From Roseofilum capinflatum BLCC-M114 (GTDB taxonomy: Bacteria > Cyanobacteriota > Cyanobacteriia > Cyanobacteriales > Desertifilaceae), in the NCBI RefSeq assembly GCF_030068505.1, contig NZ_JAQOSO010000112.1:1-64000 (forward strand): a stretch of 64,000 nucleotides of DNA, given 5' to 3'. The first letter of the stretch is position 1. Every line of letters begins with the position of its first letter. Positions 1 through 8,690 of this stretch are shown here, in pieces. The notes under the pieces are model-generated. The model worked only from the letters and a program-made list of their open reading frames with translations, searched no databases and had not been told where the DNA came from. A program made the translations under genes and the position numbers.

Positions 1-152
1 ATTGCCTATTGCCTATTGCCTATTGCCTATTGCCTATTGCCTATTGCCTATTCCCTATTCCCTATTCCCCATTCCCCATTCCCTCTTGCCTATTCCCCAT
101 TCCCCATTCCCTATTCCCCATTACCTATTACCCATTACTGCTGTATTGTAAT
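1..152. repeat. Heptanucleotide tandem repeat array
   Basis: Seven-base units repeat head to tail, first ATTGCCT, then ATTCCCT and ATTCCCC variants, ending in ATTACCC/ATTACTG units. The array runs off the left window edge. A reading frame crosses it and is continuous with the following GH57 gene, but it only encodes a repetitive Pro-Ile-Pro-Tyr/His-Ser peptide and is not taken as coding. Confidence 0.9.
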
Positions 153-203
153 AAAGAGGTTAAAAACGACTGCCCAACTAATCAAACTCCTGCGGAACTC
201 TCT

Positions 204-1793
204 ATGGCTATTGGATATCTTGCCTTTGTTCTTCATGCCCATCTCCCTTTTGTGCGTCATCCAGAAAGTAACTATGTACTCGAAGAAGAATGGCTCTATG
301 AAGCAATTACAGAAACCTATATTCCCTTAATTCATGTATTTGAAGGACTCAAACGAGATGGAGTAGACTTCAAACTCACCATGAGCTTAACCCCCCCCTT
401 AGTCTCCATGCTCATGGACCCCCTCTTACAAGAACGCTACGATCATCATTTAGCCACCCTGCAAGAATTAATTGAAAAAGAAATCGATCGCTACAAATAT
501 CACGGACACCTAAAATATTTAGCAGAATTTTATGCTAAAGAATTTGCCAATACCCGCGCAACCTGGGAGAGATATCAAGGCAACTTAATCACCGCCTTTA
601 AGCAATTTCAAGACAGTAACAATCTCGATATTATCACCTGCGGCGCAACCCATGGTTACTTCCCCTTAATGAGAATGCGACCAGAAACCGTCTGGGCCCA
701 AATTAAAGTCGCTTGCGATCATTATCAAGATGTCTTTGGCCAACTGCCTAGAGGAATTTGGTTACCCGAATGTGCCTATTATGAAGGGGTAGAAAAACTG
801 CTCGCCGATGCCGGATTGCGCTATTTTCTCATTGATGGCCATGGGATTATGTACGCTCGTCCCCGTCCTCGGTTTGGAACCTATGCCCCCATTTTTACCG
901 AGACTGGAGTGGCAGCTTTTGGCCGAGATCATGAATCTTCCCAACAAGTTTGGTCTTCCCAAGTTGGTTATCCTGGAGCGCCAGAATATCGAGAATTTTA
1001 TAAAGATTTGGGCTGGGAAGCCGAATATGAATATATTAAACCCTATATTTTGCCCAATGGACAACGGAAAAATATTGGTATTAAATATCATAGAATTACC
1101 GGTCGAGGCTTAGGATTATCGGAAAAAGAACTCTACGATCCCTATTGGGCCAGGGAAAAAACTGCCGAACATGCTGGCAACTTCATGTTTAATCGGGAAT
1201 ATCAGGTGCAACATTTGCACCGGATTATGCAGCGTCCGCCGATTATTTTATCGCCCTATGATGCCGAACTCTTTGGTCATTGGTGGTATGAAGGGCCGTG
1301 GTTTTTAGATTATATCTATCGCAAAACTTGGTTCGACCAAAGTACCTATGCCATGACCCATTTATCCGATTACTTAAATGCCTATCCTACCCAGCAAGTG
1401 TGCCGTCCAGCTCAGTCAAGTTGGGGGTATAAAGGCTTTCATGAATATTGGTTGAATGAAACCAATAGTTGGATTTATCCCCACTTACATAAGACAGCCG
1501 ATCGCATGGTAGAACTAAGTATACGCGAAGGAGGCGATCGCCTGGAAGAAAGAGCCATTAACCAATGTGCCAGGGAACTGCTCCTAGCGCAATCTTCTGA
1601 TTGGGCGTTTATCATGCGAAGCGGAACCATGGTTCCCTACGCTAACCGGCGCACCAAATCCCATCTCATGCGCTTTAATAAACTCTATGAGGATGTAATG
1701 GCCGGAACCGTTGATAGTGGTTGGCTCGAAAAAGTCGAGCATATGGATAATATTTTCCCCAATATTGACTATCGAGTGTATCGACCGAGATAG
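204..1793 (+). CDS. Glycoside hydrolase family 57, 1,4-alpha-glucan branching enzyme type
   Basis: This 529-residue protein most resembles the GH57 branching enzymes, which make alpha-1,6 branches in glycogen in the cytoplasm. Conserved GH57 regions are readable: the N-terminal HAHLPF motif, WLPECAY with the presumed nucleophile Glu-189, and SPYDAELFGHWW with the presumed acid/base Asp-353. Spacing and length match archaeal and cyanobacterial GH57 branching enzymes of about 530 residues. The start is placed at 204 because the in-frame upstream codons are translated heptamer repeat and MAIGYLAFVLHAH is where family similarity begins. A hairpin terminator follows. glgC at 17.1 kb is a functional partner but not in the same operon. 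An amylase-type GH57 activity cannot be excluded. Confidence 0.88.
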   Translation: MAIGYLAFVLHAHLPFVRHPESNYVLEEEWLYEAITETYIPLIHVFEGLKRDGVDFKLTMSLTPPLVSMLMDPLLQERYDHHLATLQELIEKEIDRYKYHGHLKYLAEFYAKEFANTRATWERYQGNLITAFKQFQDSNNLDIITCGATHGYFPLMRMRPETVWAQIKVACDHYQDVFGQLPRGIWLPECAYYEGVEKLLADAGLRYFLIDGHGIMYARPRPRFGTYAPIFTETGVAAFGRDHESSQQVWSSQVGYPGAPEYREFYKDLGWEAEYEYIKPYILPNGQRKNIGIKYHRITGRGLGLSEKELYDPYWAREKTAEHAGNFMFNREYQVQHLHRIMQRPPIILSPYDAELFGHWWYEGPWFLDYIYRKTWFDQSTYAMTHLSDYLNAYPTQQVCRPAQSSWGYKGFHEYWLNETNSWIYPHLHKTADRMVELSIREGGDRLEERAINQCARELLLAQSSDWAFIMRSGTMVPYANRRTKSHLMRFNKLYEDVMAGTVDSGWLEKVEHMDNIFPNIDYRVYRPR

Positions 1794-1799
1794 AAAAAG

Positions 1800-1822
1800 T
1801 CCCCCTTATTTAAGAAGGGGGA
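1800..1822 (+). terminator. Rho-independent terminator after the GH57 gene
   Basis: An 8-bp stem, TCCCCCTT pairing with AAGGGGGA across a 7-base loop, begins seven bases after the stop codon and is followed at a short distance by a T run. Seen directly; it would end transcription before the Uma2 gene. Confidence 0.7.
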
Positions 1823-1854
1823 TCGAGAATTTTTAATTCATATGAGGCGTTAAA

Positions 1855-2427
1855 ATGACTCATTTGACTCTAGACCTAGAAACCGTCAACTTGACGGATG
1901 AGCAATATTATCAGTTGTGCATCAGAAATAAGCATCTTCGCTTGGAATGTAATGCTCATGGAGATTTAGTGATTATGCCTCCCGCAGGTGATGAAACCAG
2001 TAATCGTAATGCGGGAATCACCGCTCAACTGTGGTTATGGAATGAAGACCAAGAATTAGGTGTAGTCTTTGACTCTTCAGCCGGTTTTACCTTGCCGAAC
2101 GGGGCAAAACGATCTCCCGATACTTCTTGGATTCCCCTAGAAAAATGGGAAAAAATCCCGTCAGAAGAACGGGAAAAATTTAGTAAGATTTGTCCTGATT
2201 TTGTCGTTGAGTTAATGTCCCCCAGCGATTCATTGAAAACGACCCAAGAAAAAATGCAAGAATATTTGCATAATGGAGCCAAATTGGGTTGGCTGATCGA
2301 TCGCAAGCAAAAACGAGTAGAGATTTATCGACCCGATCGCGATGTAGAAACCTTAGAATATCCTTCTGAGTTGTCAGGAGAAACTGTATTACCCGGATTT
2401 GTCTTGAAATTAGCCAAAATTTGGTAA
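1855..2427 (+). CDS. Uma2 family (DUF820) putative endonuclease
   Basis: This 190-residue protein has the Uma2/DUF820 layout: an N-terminal LTDEQYYQLC segment in place of the usual 'EEYL' helix, a central SPDTSWI stretch, then PDFVVELMSPSD and a late GWLIDRKQKRVEIYRP strand-turn-strand. The fold is related to PD-(D/E)xK nucleases, and such genes occur in dozens of copies in cyanobacterial genomes. Its biological role is unknown. It is separated from the GH57 gene by a terminator, so it probably has its own promoter. A second member lies at 53718-54308. Confidence 0.85.
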   Translation: MTHLTLDLETVNLTDEQYYQLCIRNKHLRLECNAHGDLVIMPPAGDETSNRNAGITAQLWLWNEDQELGVVFDSSAGFTLPNGAKRSPDTSWIPLEKWEKIPSEEREKFSKICPDFVVELMSPSDSLKTTQEKMQEYLHNGAKLGWLIDRKQKRVEIYRPDRDVETLEYPSELSGETVLPGFVLKLAKIW

Positions 2428-2442
2428 ATCCCTATTCCCCCA

Positions 2443-3951
2443 TCAAACCATCATCTTCAGTTCATCAGAAGCCTGATTGAGTTGCTCCGTTTCCTGGCGG
2501 GTTTGGCGAATGGCTATAACCACCTGTTGAGCGCTGTTATTGAGGTCATTCATGGTTTTGACAATATCTTGAACAGCGATCGCCTGTTGTTGGATATTCA
2601 GAGCAATCTGCTGATTACTAATCACCATATTATTCACCGCTTCCGTCACCCCCGAAAACGCTTGAGAGGATTGTTTGGCAATCGTCAGACTCGCTTGTAC
2701 CCGTTCTGTTCCCTCCCCCGTCGCTTTAGCAGTAGCTTCTACCGCGCTTTGAATTTCGATCACCAAATGGTTGATGCGATCGGCAGAATTCTTACTCTGA
2801 TCCGCCAACTTCCGAATTTCCGCCGCCACCACTGCAAACCCCTTACCCGACTCTCCTGCTCGCACCGCTTCCACCGATGCATTCAAAGCCAACATATTCG
2901 TCTGATTTGCAATATCACTCACCACTTGGGAAATTGTCCCAATTTGATTATTTTGCTCCCTTAAGCGGGAAATTTGGGTAGAAATTTTCTCTACCTTTTG
3001 TTGGACTTCCATCATTCCCTGTAAAGTTTCCGCCACCGCTTGATTTCCGGTTTCCGCCACCGTTAAAGCTTCTTGTGCTGCCACAGATGCATTTTTAGCT
3101 TGATAGGTACAGTTTTGGGAAGAAACCCCCAACTCTTCCACCGTTGTCGTCGTTGAATTCACTGCTCTAGCCTGAGTATTGACCGTTTCTTCTTGTTCAG
3201 TTACCGTATGCAAAATCTCTAGAGTCGATTGGGTAATGAGATTAGACGTTCGATGAATTGAACGAGAAATACCCTGAGCAATTAAGCCCACAAAAACAGC
3301 CGCCAGTCCTCCCAAACCAATGGATAATAAAAGGAGTCCATTTAACAACAAACCTAAAGAGTCGTCAATTAATTCTTGTTCAGAAACGACTAAACTTTCA
3401 TACATATTATGAAGATTTGTATTAATTTGCTTGAAGTTTTCATGAATCAGTTGCCCACTCTGGTTAATAAACAGTGAGGTGGCTTGTCCCCGTTGTTGCT
3501 GCTGGACTAAATTTGCCATCTGATTGCTAATTTGGTCATAGTTAGCAATTTGTTCACTGACTTCTTTCACGTTCTGTTTGAGTTGACTAATTTGGCTCCA
3601 TTCTGTATCACTGAACCGGGATTGAAACGGTTCTATATTCTGATAAATGATCTCTAAGTCATTCAGGGTTTGCTCAAAAAAACGTTCCCCTTCTCGATCG
3701 TAGTCTAAAAAAAATGGTTCTGGTTGGATCAAATAACCTCTGATCGCGTTAGACATTTGTAAATGAGCGATTTGTAGATGATGAACCTTGTCCGTCAAAT
3801 CAGACGAAAAATTAAGTCTTTGGAAATTAACAGCGATTTGCTGTGCAACCCCCGATCCCCACAATGTTGCAATGATTAAGGCAGCTACCGGAAGCAAATA
3901 CCCTAATAAAATTTTGTGTTGTACTTTGAGCCGATTCGATTTCTGCTTCAT
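2443..3951 (-). CDS. Methyl-accepting chemotaxis protein
   Basis: This 502-residue chemoreceptor has a transmembrane helix at about residues 14-32, an extracytoplasmic helical sensor of about 150 residues resembling CHASE3-type four-helix domains, a second membrane helix near 200-225, and a long cytoplasmic coiled coil. The conserved MCP hairpin tip is clear ([20 protein letters not shown], followed by [15 protein letters not shown]). No typical HAMP domain is obvious between the second membrane helix and the coil. It lies 24 bp downstream of the cyclase response regulator on the same strand, so co-transcription is likely. A role in phototactic or chemotactic gliding is inferred. Confidence 0.93.
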   Translation of the reverse strand: MKQKSNRLKVQHKILLGYLLPVAALIIATLWGSGVAQQIAVNFQRLNFSSDLTDKVHHLQIAHLQMSNAIRGYLIQPEPFFLDYDREGERFFEQTLNDLEIIYQNIEPFQSRFSDTEWSQISQLKQNVKEVSEQIANYDQISNQMANLVQQQQRGQATSLFINQSGQLIHENFKQINTNLHNMYESLVVSEQELIDDSLGLLLNGLLLLSIGLGGLAAVFVGLIAQGISRSIHRTSNLITQSTLEILHTVTEQEETVNTQARAVNSTTTTVEELGVSSQNCTYQAKNASVAAQEALTVAETGNQAVAETLQGMMEVQQKVEKISTQISRLREQNNQIGTISQVVSDIANQTNMLALNASVEAVRAGESGKGFAVVAAEIRKLADQSKNSADRINHLVIEIQSAVEATAKATGEGTERVQASLTIAKQSSQAFSGVTEAVNNMVISNQQIALNIQQQAIAVQDIVKTMNDLNNSAQQVVIAIRQTRQETEQLNQASDELKMMV

Positions 3952-3975
3952 GGGGAGGACTCCTGTAGATAAGAT

Positions 3976-5295
3976 TTAGAGAGGTCTGGATAAAAGTTTC
4001 TCACGACTGGCTTGAAGATGCATAGGAGAAACAGAATCAGCCGGATTTTTCTTCAAGACTTCCTGAAAACAGTTTATAGCCGATTGAAATTCTTGTTGAT
4101 TGAGCGCTTGTAGGCCTTGTTCAAATAGATCTTTGGTTTGGACAATTTCTGGGTCTAAGATTTGGGTTTTTGTGCCTAGAATTTCGTATAAATAAATTCC
4201 TTGTTGTTTGCCGCGAGGAATGGCAAAATCGATGCAGCGCAGGAGAAAATAATCGGGATCGGGATACTGTTGCTGTATGGCATCAATTACGGCTTTACTG
4301 GCGATCGCCGGGCAACCGTAGACTTTTGTCAATCCCTCAATCCGTGCTGCTGTATTCACCACATCCCCAATCACCGTAGAATCCATACGGTTATTGCCTC
4401 CCAGAGTCCCCACAATGCCCACTCCTGTATGCAAACCAATCCCGATTTGAATTGGCTCTTGCAGTCCCAAAACTTGACGATTTTGGTTAAACTCCTGCAA
4501 CCGTTGACGCATCATCACTGCGGCTTTCAGCGCATCGCTACTATGGTGATGGGGGCGATCGAACACGGCCATAATCGCATCGCCTAGAAACTTATCAATA
4601 AACCCCTGATGGCTAGAAATGGCTTCACTCATCTGAGTAAAAAACACATTTAACCAAGCAAAAGTTTGTTGAGCAGCTTGGTTTTCCGCAATTTGAGTAA
4701 AATCGCGAATATCACAAAACAAAATCGTTAACTCTTCTTCTGTCCCATTCCCCAATTGAATCGAGTCTAACCCCTGGGGCGCAATGCGTCGCAAATATTG
4801 TTCTGGGACAAATAAATGAAACTTTTCCGAGAGATTCTCATTAATATTCCAAGCGGCTGACAACTGTTTTTGATTGCGTTCTTTGTTTTCTTGGTTAGCC
4901 TTATTTTGACGCAACTGGGACAAGCGTAAAATACTCGATATCTTTGTTAACAATAGCTCCGTATCAATGGGCTTGGTAATATAATCATCCCCCATCAAGT
5001 CCAGCGCCCTTAACCGAGAATCATCATCATCAAGGGCAGTCAAAAAAATAATCGGAACCCCTTGCAGAACTTCATCCTCGCGCAATCGACGACAGACTTC
5101 ATACCCATCCATCCCCGGCATCATAATATCTAACAGAATCAAATCCGGATGCATCTGAGCCGCTAAACTCAAGGCCTGCTCGCCGGAACTCGCTGTTTGG
5201 ATTTGATAGCCTTCGAGATCGAGTAACTCTTCCAGGAAAAAAATATTACTCGGATCGTCATCGACAATCAAAATGTGTTGAACAGGATTTTGCAT
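3976..5295 (-). CDS. Response regulator with class III adenylate cyclase domain
   Basis: Residues 1-125 form a receiver domain with phosphoacceptor Asp-56 (LLDIMMPG). Residues about 160-340 form a class III cyclase homology domain with both metal-binding aspartates (Asp-195 in FCDIRDFT, Asp-239 in KFLGDAIMAVF), adenine-selecting Lys-235 paired with Thr-307, and the transition-state pair Asn-314 and Arg-318. A Lys/Thr pair is known from the cyanobacterial adenylate cyclase CyaB1, so cAMP is the expected product. A TPR-like tail closes the 439-residue protein. It sits between a hybrid kinase gene and a chemoreceptor gene, suggesting phosphorylation-controlled cAMP output. Confidence 0.92.
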   Translation of the reverse strand: MQNPVQHILIVDDDPSNIFFLEELLDLEGYQIQTASSGEQALSLAAQMHPDLILLDIMMPGMDGYEVCRRLREDEVLQGVPIIFLTALDDDDSRLRALDLMGDDYITKPIDTELLLTKISSILRLSQLRQNKANQENKERNQKQLSAAWNINENLSEKFHLFVPEQYLRRIAPQGLDSIQLGNGTEEELTILFCDIRDFTQIAENQAAQQTFAWLNVFFTQMSEAISSHQGFIDKFLGDAIMAVFDRPHHHSSDALKAAVMMRQRLQEFNQNRQVLGLQEPIQIGIGLHTGVGIVGTLGGNNRMDSTVIGDVVNTAARIEGLTKVYGCPAIASKAVIDAIQQQYPDPDYFLLRCIDFAIPRGKQQGIYLYEILGTKTQILDPEIVQTKDLFEQGLQALNQQEFQSAINCFQEVLKKNPADSVSPMHLQASREKLLSRPL

Positions 5296-5465
5296 CTGTT
5301 AGTTCCCAACCTGCCGCGCCAGAATTCTGTTGCAGCCTAGTAAATGCGATGCCCCCAACTGGTGGATCAGCTTCTGACTGAGGAAACTAACCCCTCCTAC
5401 TCTTAATTATTAACGATCCATTCTCTACAATCAACAATTACAGCACTCCCATTACTCATTACTCA

Positions 5466-7700
5466 TTACTCCTTGTGCTGAACCTGGTGAATCATGTCCA
5501 CTACCTCCTCAAACTCCAGAGGTTTACTCAAATAGCCATCCGCTCCCGCTTGCAGACACTGCTCGCGATCGCCAGCCATGGCCATCGCTGTCACCACGAT
5601 CACCGGAACCTCTTTCCACAGGGGATGGGCCTTCAAGCGCCGCACCAACTCTAAACCATCCACTTCTGGCAACTGTACATCCATCAAGATTAATTCGGGT
5701 AAATTTTGCTGCGTCACCAACGAAGACTCAATGGTATGCACCATCATTTGACCATCGGCGATCAACTCCACGCTGTAGCCTTCCAACTCTAGAATCTCAG
5801 AAATCAAGGCTTGATTATAGGGTTGGTCTTCCACGACTAACACTCGCTTCCCATTGATTTCTTTCGGGGGATCTCCCATGGGAGGCTCATCCCGATCTAT
5901 TTCCCGATCCTCAGCAGATAAATGACTCATCCCAGTCAGGGGTAACCAGACTCGAAAGATACTGCCTTTTCCTTCTTGGGACTCAAAGGAGAGGGTTCCC
6001 CCATGGAGTTCGGCGAGTCGTTTGGTGAGGGAAAGACCTAAACCGGTTCCTTCATGACGACGGGTTAAAGACGAGTCAATTTGTTGAAAGGGACGGAAGA
6101 GTAAATGCTGTTGATCTTCAGGAATACCAATGCCCGTATCTTGGACTTCTAGGCACAAATAGGGGGTACTCTGGTTAATGGGGGAGCGATCGCAGCGATG
6201 TTCTTGGGTTAATTCTTCTCCATATCCTAATCTGCCCTTGAGTTTAATCCGTCCCTCCTCTGGGGTAAACTTGACCGCATTCGAGAGCAGGTTGACTAAA
6301 ATTTGGCGGATACGCCGTTCATCAAGCAAGGCCCGATCTAAGCGATAATCGAGTTCTAGGGAGAGAATTTGCCGTTTTTTATCGGCACGGGGTTGAATCA
6401 TCTTCAGGCAATCTGTACATAGCTCATGAATCCCCAAAATTTGTAGATCCAGGTCTGTTTTACCTGCCTCTATTTTTGATAAGTCTAGGATTTCATTAAT
6501 CAGAGAGAGCAAATGTTTACCACTAGAGGCGATCGCCTTCACATGATTTTGTTGCCGCTCATTCAGTTGACCAGAGCGCTGCCGCAGCAATAAATCCGAG
6601 AAGCCTAAAATACTATTGAGCGGCGTTCGCAGTTCATGGGACATCGAAGCCAGAAACTCCGATTTCAGTTGCGATGCTCGTTCTAAATCCTGGTTAATTT
6701 CATGCAGTTTTTCTTGTGCTGTTGCCCGTTCAATGGCCACGCCCAACGTCCGACAGGCTGCTTTGAGCATATCCTGTTGGGGAGACGTTTGAAGTTCATG
6801 CAGATTCTTTGATTCTAAGGTTAACACCCCAATTACCCGACCATCGGAGGTGGGAATGGGAAAAATCCCCACTTGGCGAATTCCTGGATTGCGGAAAATT
6901 TCTAAGGCTTGGGGATGGTTGCAGTAGTCTTGAATAAATAAAGGTTCTCCAGTCCGCACGACTTCCCAGAGCAGACCTTGACCTTGGGGAACCCCTTGTT
7001 GTAATAAAGATTCCATTTCTGTGACCACGGGTTCACCGCAACTGGCGATAAACTGACCGGCAATATTATTGGTTAAGGGGCCGGCCAGTTGTTCTTCTCC
7101 TTCCCCGCTAATCACTTTAATGTCCCCAAAAGCCGAGTCCATGGTTTCTACTAGGTAATTGAGGGCATATTTACCGATTTCTTTCAGAGACGCTGAAGTT
7201 TGTAGCCGTTCATTGAGACCTAACAGGAATCGGAGGCGCTTGACCTCCGCATTTAAGCTCGATTGCATGAGAGCCGCATGTTTGAGGGCTTGGCGATCGC
7301 GGGTAACATCGCGGAAAATCAGTAAGCGTCCTTGGTTGGAGGTCACTGTCGTTGAGATTTCTAGATGAATGCCATTGGACTGTTCCACTTCAATAGCCAC
7401 ATCCATGTTTTCCGAGCCAATAATTCTGGATTTGAGTTTCTGACATTGTTCTAAACGCCAGTAGCCTTGTTGCATCAGGTGGCTAATGACATTTTCAATA
7501 TGGGGCTGTTTTTGCAGGCAGTGGAGGTCAACTTCCCACAACTGTGCCAGCTTATGGTTAAACAAGACCAAATGATGGGAGGCATCGAATAGGGCGATCG
7601 CATTGTCCACCTGAGACAAAATTAATTCCTGTTCTTCCTGAAGACGCTGTAGATCCATAGAGGTTTGCTCTCGGTCAACGGGTAGGGGGGATGCAAGCAT
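5466..7700 (-). CDS. Hybrid sensor histidine kinase (PAS-GAF-HisKA-HATPase-REC)
   Basis: This 744-residue cytoplasmic kinase has a PAS domain (about 20-135), a GAF domain (about 165-325), a HisKA dimerisation domain with His-355 in [11 protein letters not shown], an ATPase domain with N-box (NLLSNAVKF) and G-boxes (DTGIGIP, GTGLGLS), and a C-terminal receiver with Asp-674. No membrane helices are evident. The 170-bp gap to the cyclase response regulator downstream holds a short CATTACT heptamer run. The three genes run in one direction and plausibly form a phosphorelay. Met-15 is an alternative start. Confidence 0.92.
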   Translation of the reverse strand: MLASPLPVDREQTSMDLQRLQEEQELILSQVDNAIALFDASHHLVLFNHKLAQLWEVDLHCLQKQPHIENVISHLMQQGYWRLEQCQKLKSRIIGSENMDVAIEVEQSNGIHLEISTTVTSNQGRLLIFRDVTRDRQALKHAALMQSSLNAEVKRLRFLLGLNERLQTSASLKEIGKYALNYLVETMDSAFGDIKVISGEGEEQLAGPLTNNIAGQFIASCGEPVVTEMESLLQQGVPQGQGLLWEVVRTGEPLFIQDYCNHPQALEIFRNPGIRQVGIFPIPTSDGRVIGVLTLESKNLHELQTSPQQDMLKAACRTLGVAIERATAQEKLHEINQDLERASQLKSEFLASMSHELRTPLNSILGFSDLLLRQRSGQLNERQQNHVKAIASSGKHLLSLINEILDLSKIEAGKTDLDLQILGIHELCTDCLKMIQPRADKKRQILSLELDYRLDRALLDERRIRQILVNLLSNAVKFTPEEGRIKLKGRLGYGEELTQEHRCDRSPINQSTPYLCLEVQDTGIGIPEDQQHLLFRPFQQIDSSLTRRHEGTGLGLSLTKRLAELHGGTLSFESQEGKGSIFRVWLPLTGMSHLSAEDREIDRDEPPMGDPPKEINGKRVLVVEDQPYNQALISEILELEGYSVELIADGQMMVHTIESSLVTQQNLPELILMDVQLPEVDGLELVRRLKAHPLWKEVPVIVVTAMAMAGDREQCLQAGADGYLSKPLEFEEVVDMIHQVQHKE

Positions 7701-8035
7701 GTCAGTATCTTCCCAATGTACTCAACTGGTACTTTACATCTTCACATAATTTAACATTCCGTTGAGTGAGGGAGATCGAGTGGCGATCGCGATCTCGATC
7801 ACACCCATAGTTTTACAAAACTTCATAAAACCATAAACTTAGCAACTAAAATTAGTGATTTTTTATATCAATTCCCTAAAAATTTAAGAAAACATCAATA
7901 CCAAATTAAACAACCAAAAGCTTGTCAAAAAAGGCTTAATAAAATTTACTGAAAATCTTTATAAAATTTTGGAATTTTTATCTCATTAAGCGCTTCAATA
8001 GAATCTATAAGACCACCCAAGATTCAACACAGACT
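7701..8035. promoter_or_regulatory. Divergent intergenic region upstream of the hox cluster
   Basis: This 335-bp region separates the hybrid kinase gene (minus) from hoxE (plus). A HIP1 site lies near the kinase end, and the 200 bp before hoxE are strongly AT-rich with several A and T tracts. A TATAAG at 8006-8011, 24 bases before the hoxE ATG, is a possible -10 element, but I see no well-spaced -35 and no operator I can assign to LexA or AbrB-type regulators known from other hox promoters. A long A/T-rich leader is consistent with an activator-dependent promoter (inference). Confidence 0.4.
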
Positions 8036-8560
8036 ATGCAATCTTCAGTCGCCCCTCCCACCTCAGACAAAAAAAACACCCCTGGCAAACCTGCGGCCAA
8101 AGACAAACGCTTCAAAGCCCTAGATGTGACGATGAAGCGCAATCAATATCGCCAAGATGCCCTCATTGAAATTCTTCACAAAGCCCAAGGAGCCTTTGGT
8201 TATCTCGAAGAAGAAGTCCTAGAATACATCGCCCGTAACCTCAAACTCCCCCTGAGTCGAGTTTATGGAGTCGCCACCTTCTATCATCTCTTCTCCCTCA
8301 AACCGGCTGGCGCTCATACCTGCGTCGTTTGCATGGGAACCGCCTGCTACGTCAAAGGAGGAGACAAAGTATTAGCCGCCCTAGAAGATCACACAGGCGT
8401 TCATTCCGGAGAAACCACCCCCGATGGGCAAGTTTCCCTCGTCACCGCCCGATGTATCGGAGCCTGTGGCATCGCTCCGGCTGTAGTCTTCGATGGTCAA
8501 GTGGCTCCCCAGCAAACCCCAGAATCTGTCATTGAGCGGATTAAAGGCTGGCAAGAGTAG
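8036..8560 (+). CDS. Bidirectional [NiFe] hydrogenase diaphorase subunit HoxE
   Basis: HoxE belongs to the thioredoxin-like [2Fe-2S] family of NuoE and forms part of the diaphorase module that links the hydrogenase to NAD(P) and ferredoxin/flavodoxin. The cluster ligands are readable as Cys-99/Cys-104 (CMGTAC) and Cys-140/Cys-144 (CIGAC). The 174-residue length is normal for cyanobacterial HoxE; the first 25 residues are a low-complexity lysine/proline-rich leader. It is the first gene of the hydrogenase cluster and is followed by a 130-bp gap carrying a strong hairpin. Confidence 0.96.
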   Translation: MQSSVAPPTSDKKNTPGKPAAKDKRFKALDVTMKRNQYRQDALIEILHKAQGAFGYLEEEVLEYIARNLKLPLSRVYGVATFYHLFSLKPAGAHTCVVCMGTACYVKGGDKVLAALEDHTGVHSGETTPDGQVSLVTARCIGACGIAPAVVFDGQVAPQQTPESVIERIKGWQE

Positions 8561-8594
8561 GGGACGGGTGGGTTTCCATGTCGCACAAATGTAG

Positions 8595-8648
8595 GGGCGG
8601 GTTCTGCAACTCTATCCTCTTCTCACCCAGATATTAGAGAACCCGCCC
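8595..8648. repeat. Inverted repeat between hoxE and hoxF
   Basis: Perfect 11-bp arms, GGGCGGGTTCT at 8595-8605 and AGAACCCGCCC at 8638-8648, enclose a 32-base loop. The arms resemble the GTAGGGGCGGG motif found in other intergenic hairpins of the window, so this looks like a dispersed repeat that landed in the operon. It is not followed by a T run, so it is more likely an mRNA-stability or attenuation element than a terminator. Confidence 0.8.
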
Positions 8649-8690
8649 GAACCCAACCCCGGTAAAAATAATGATTACGGAGAACATCAT

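Noticed and set aside
16-330. A 104-residue frame over the heptamer array
   Set aside because: It reads repeats and then overlaps the GH57 gene out of frame.
8595-8648. hoxE-hoxF hairpin as a true terminator
   Set aside because: No T run follows the stem, and hoxF would be separated from hoxE, which is needed in the same complex. Partial attenuation remains possible.
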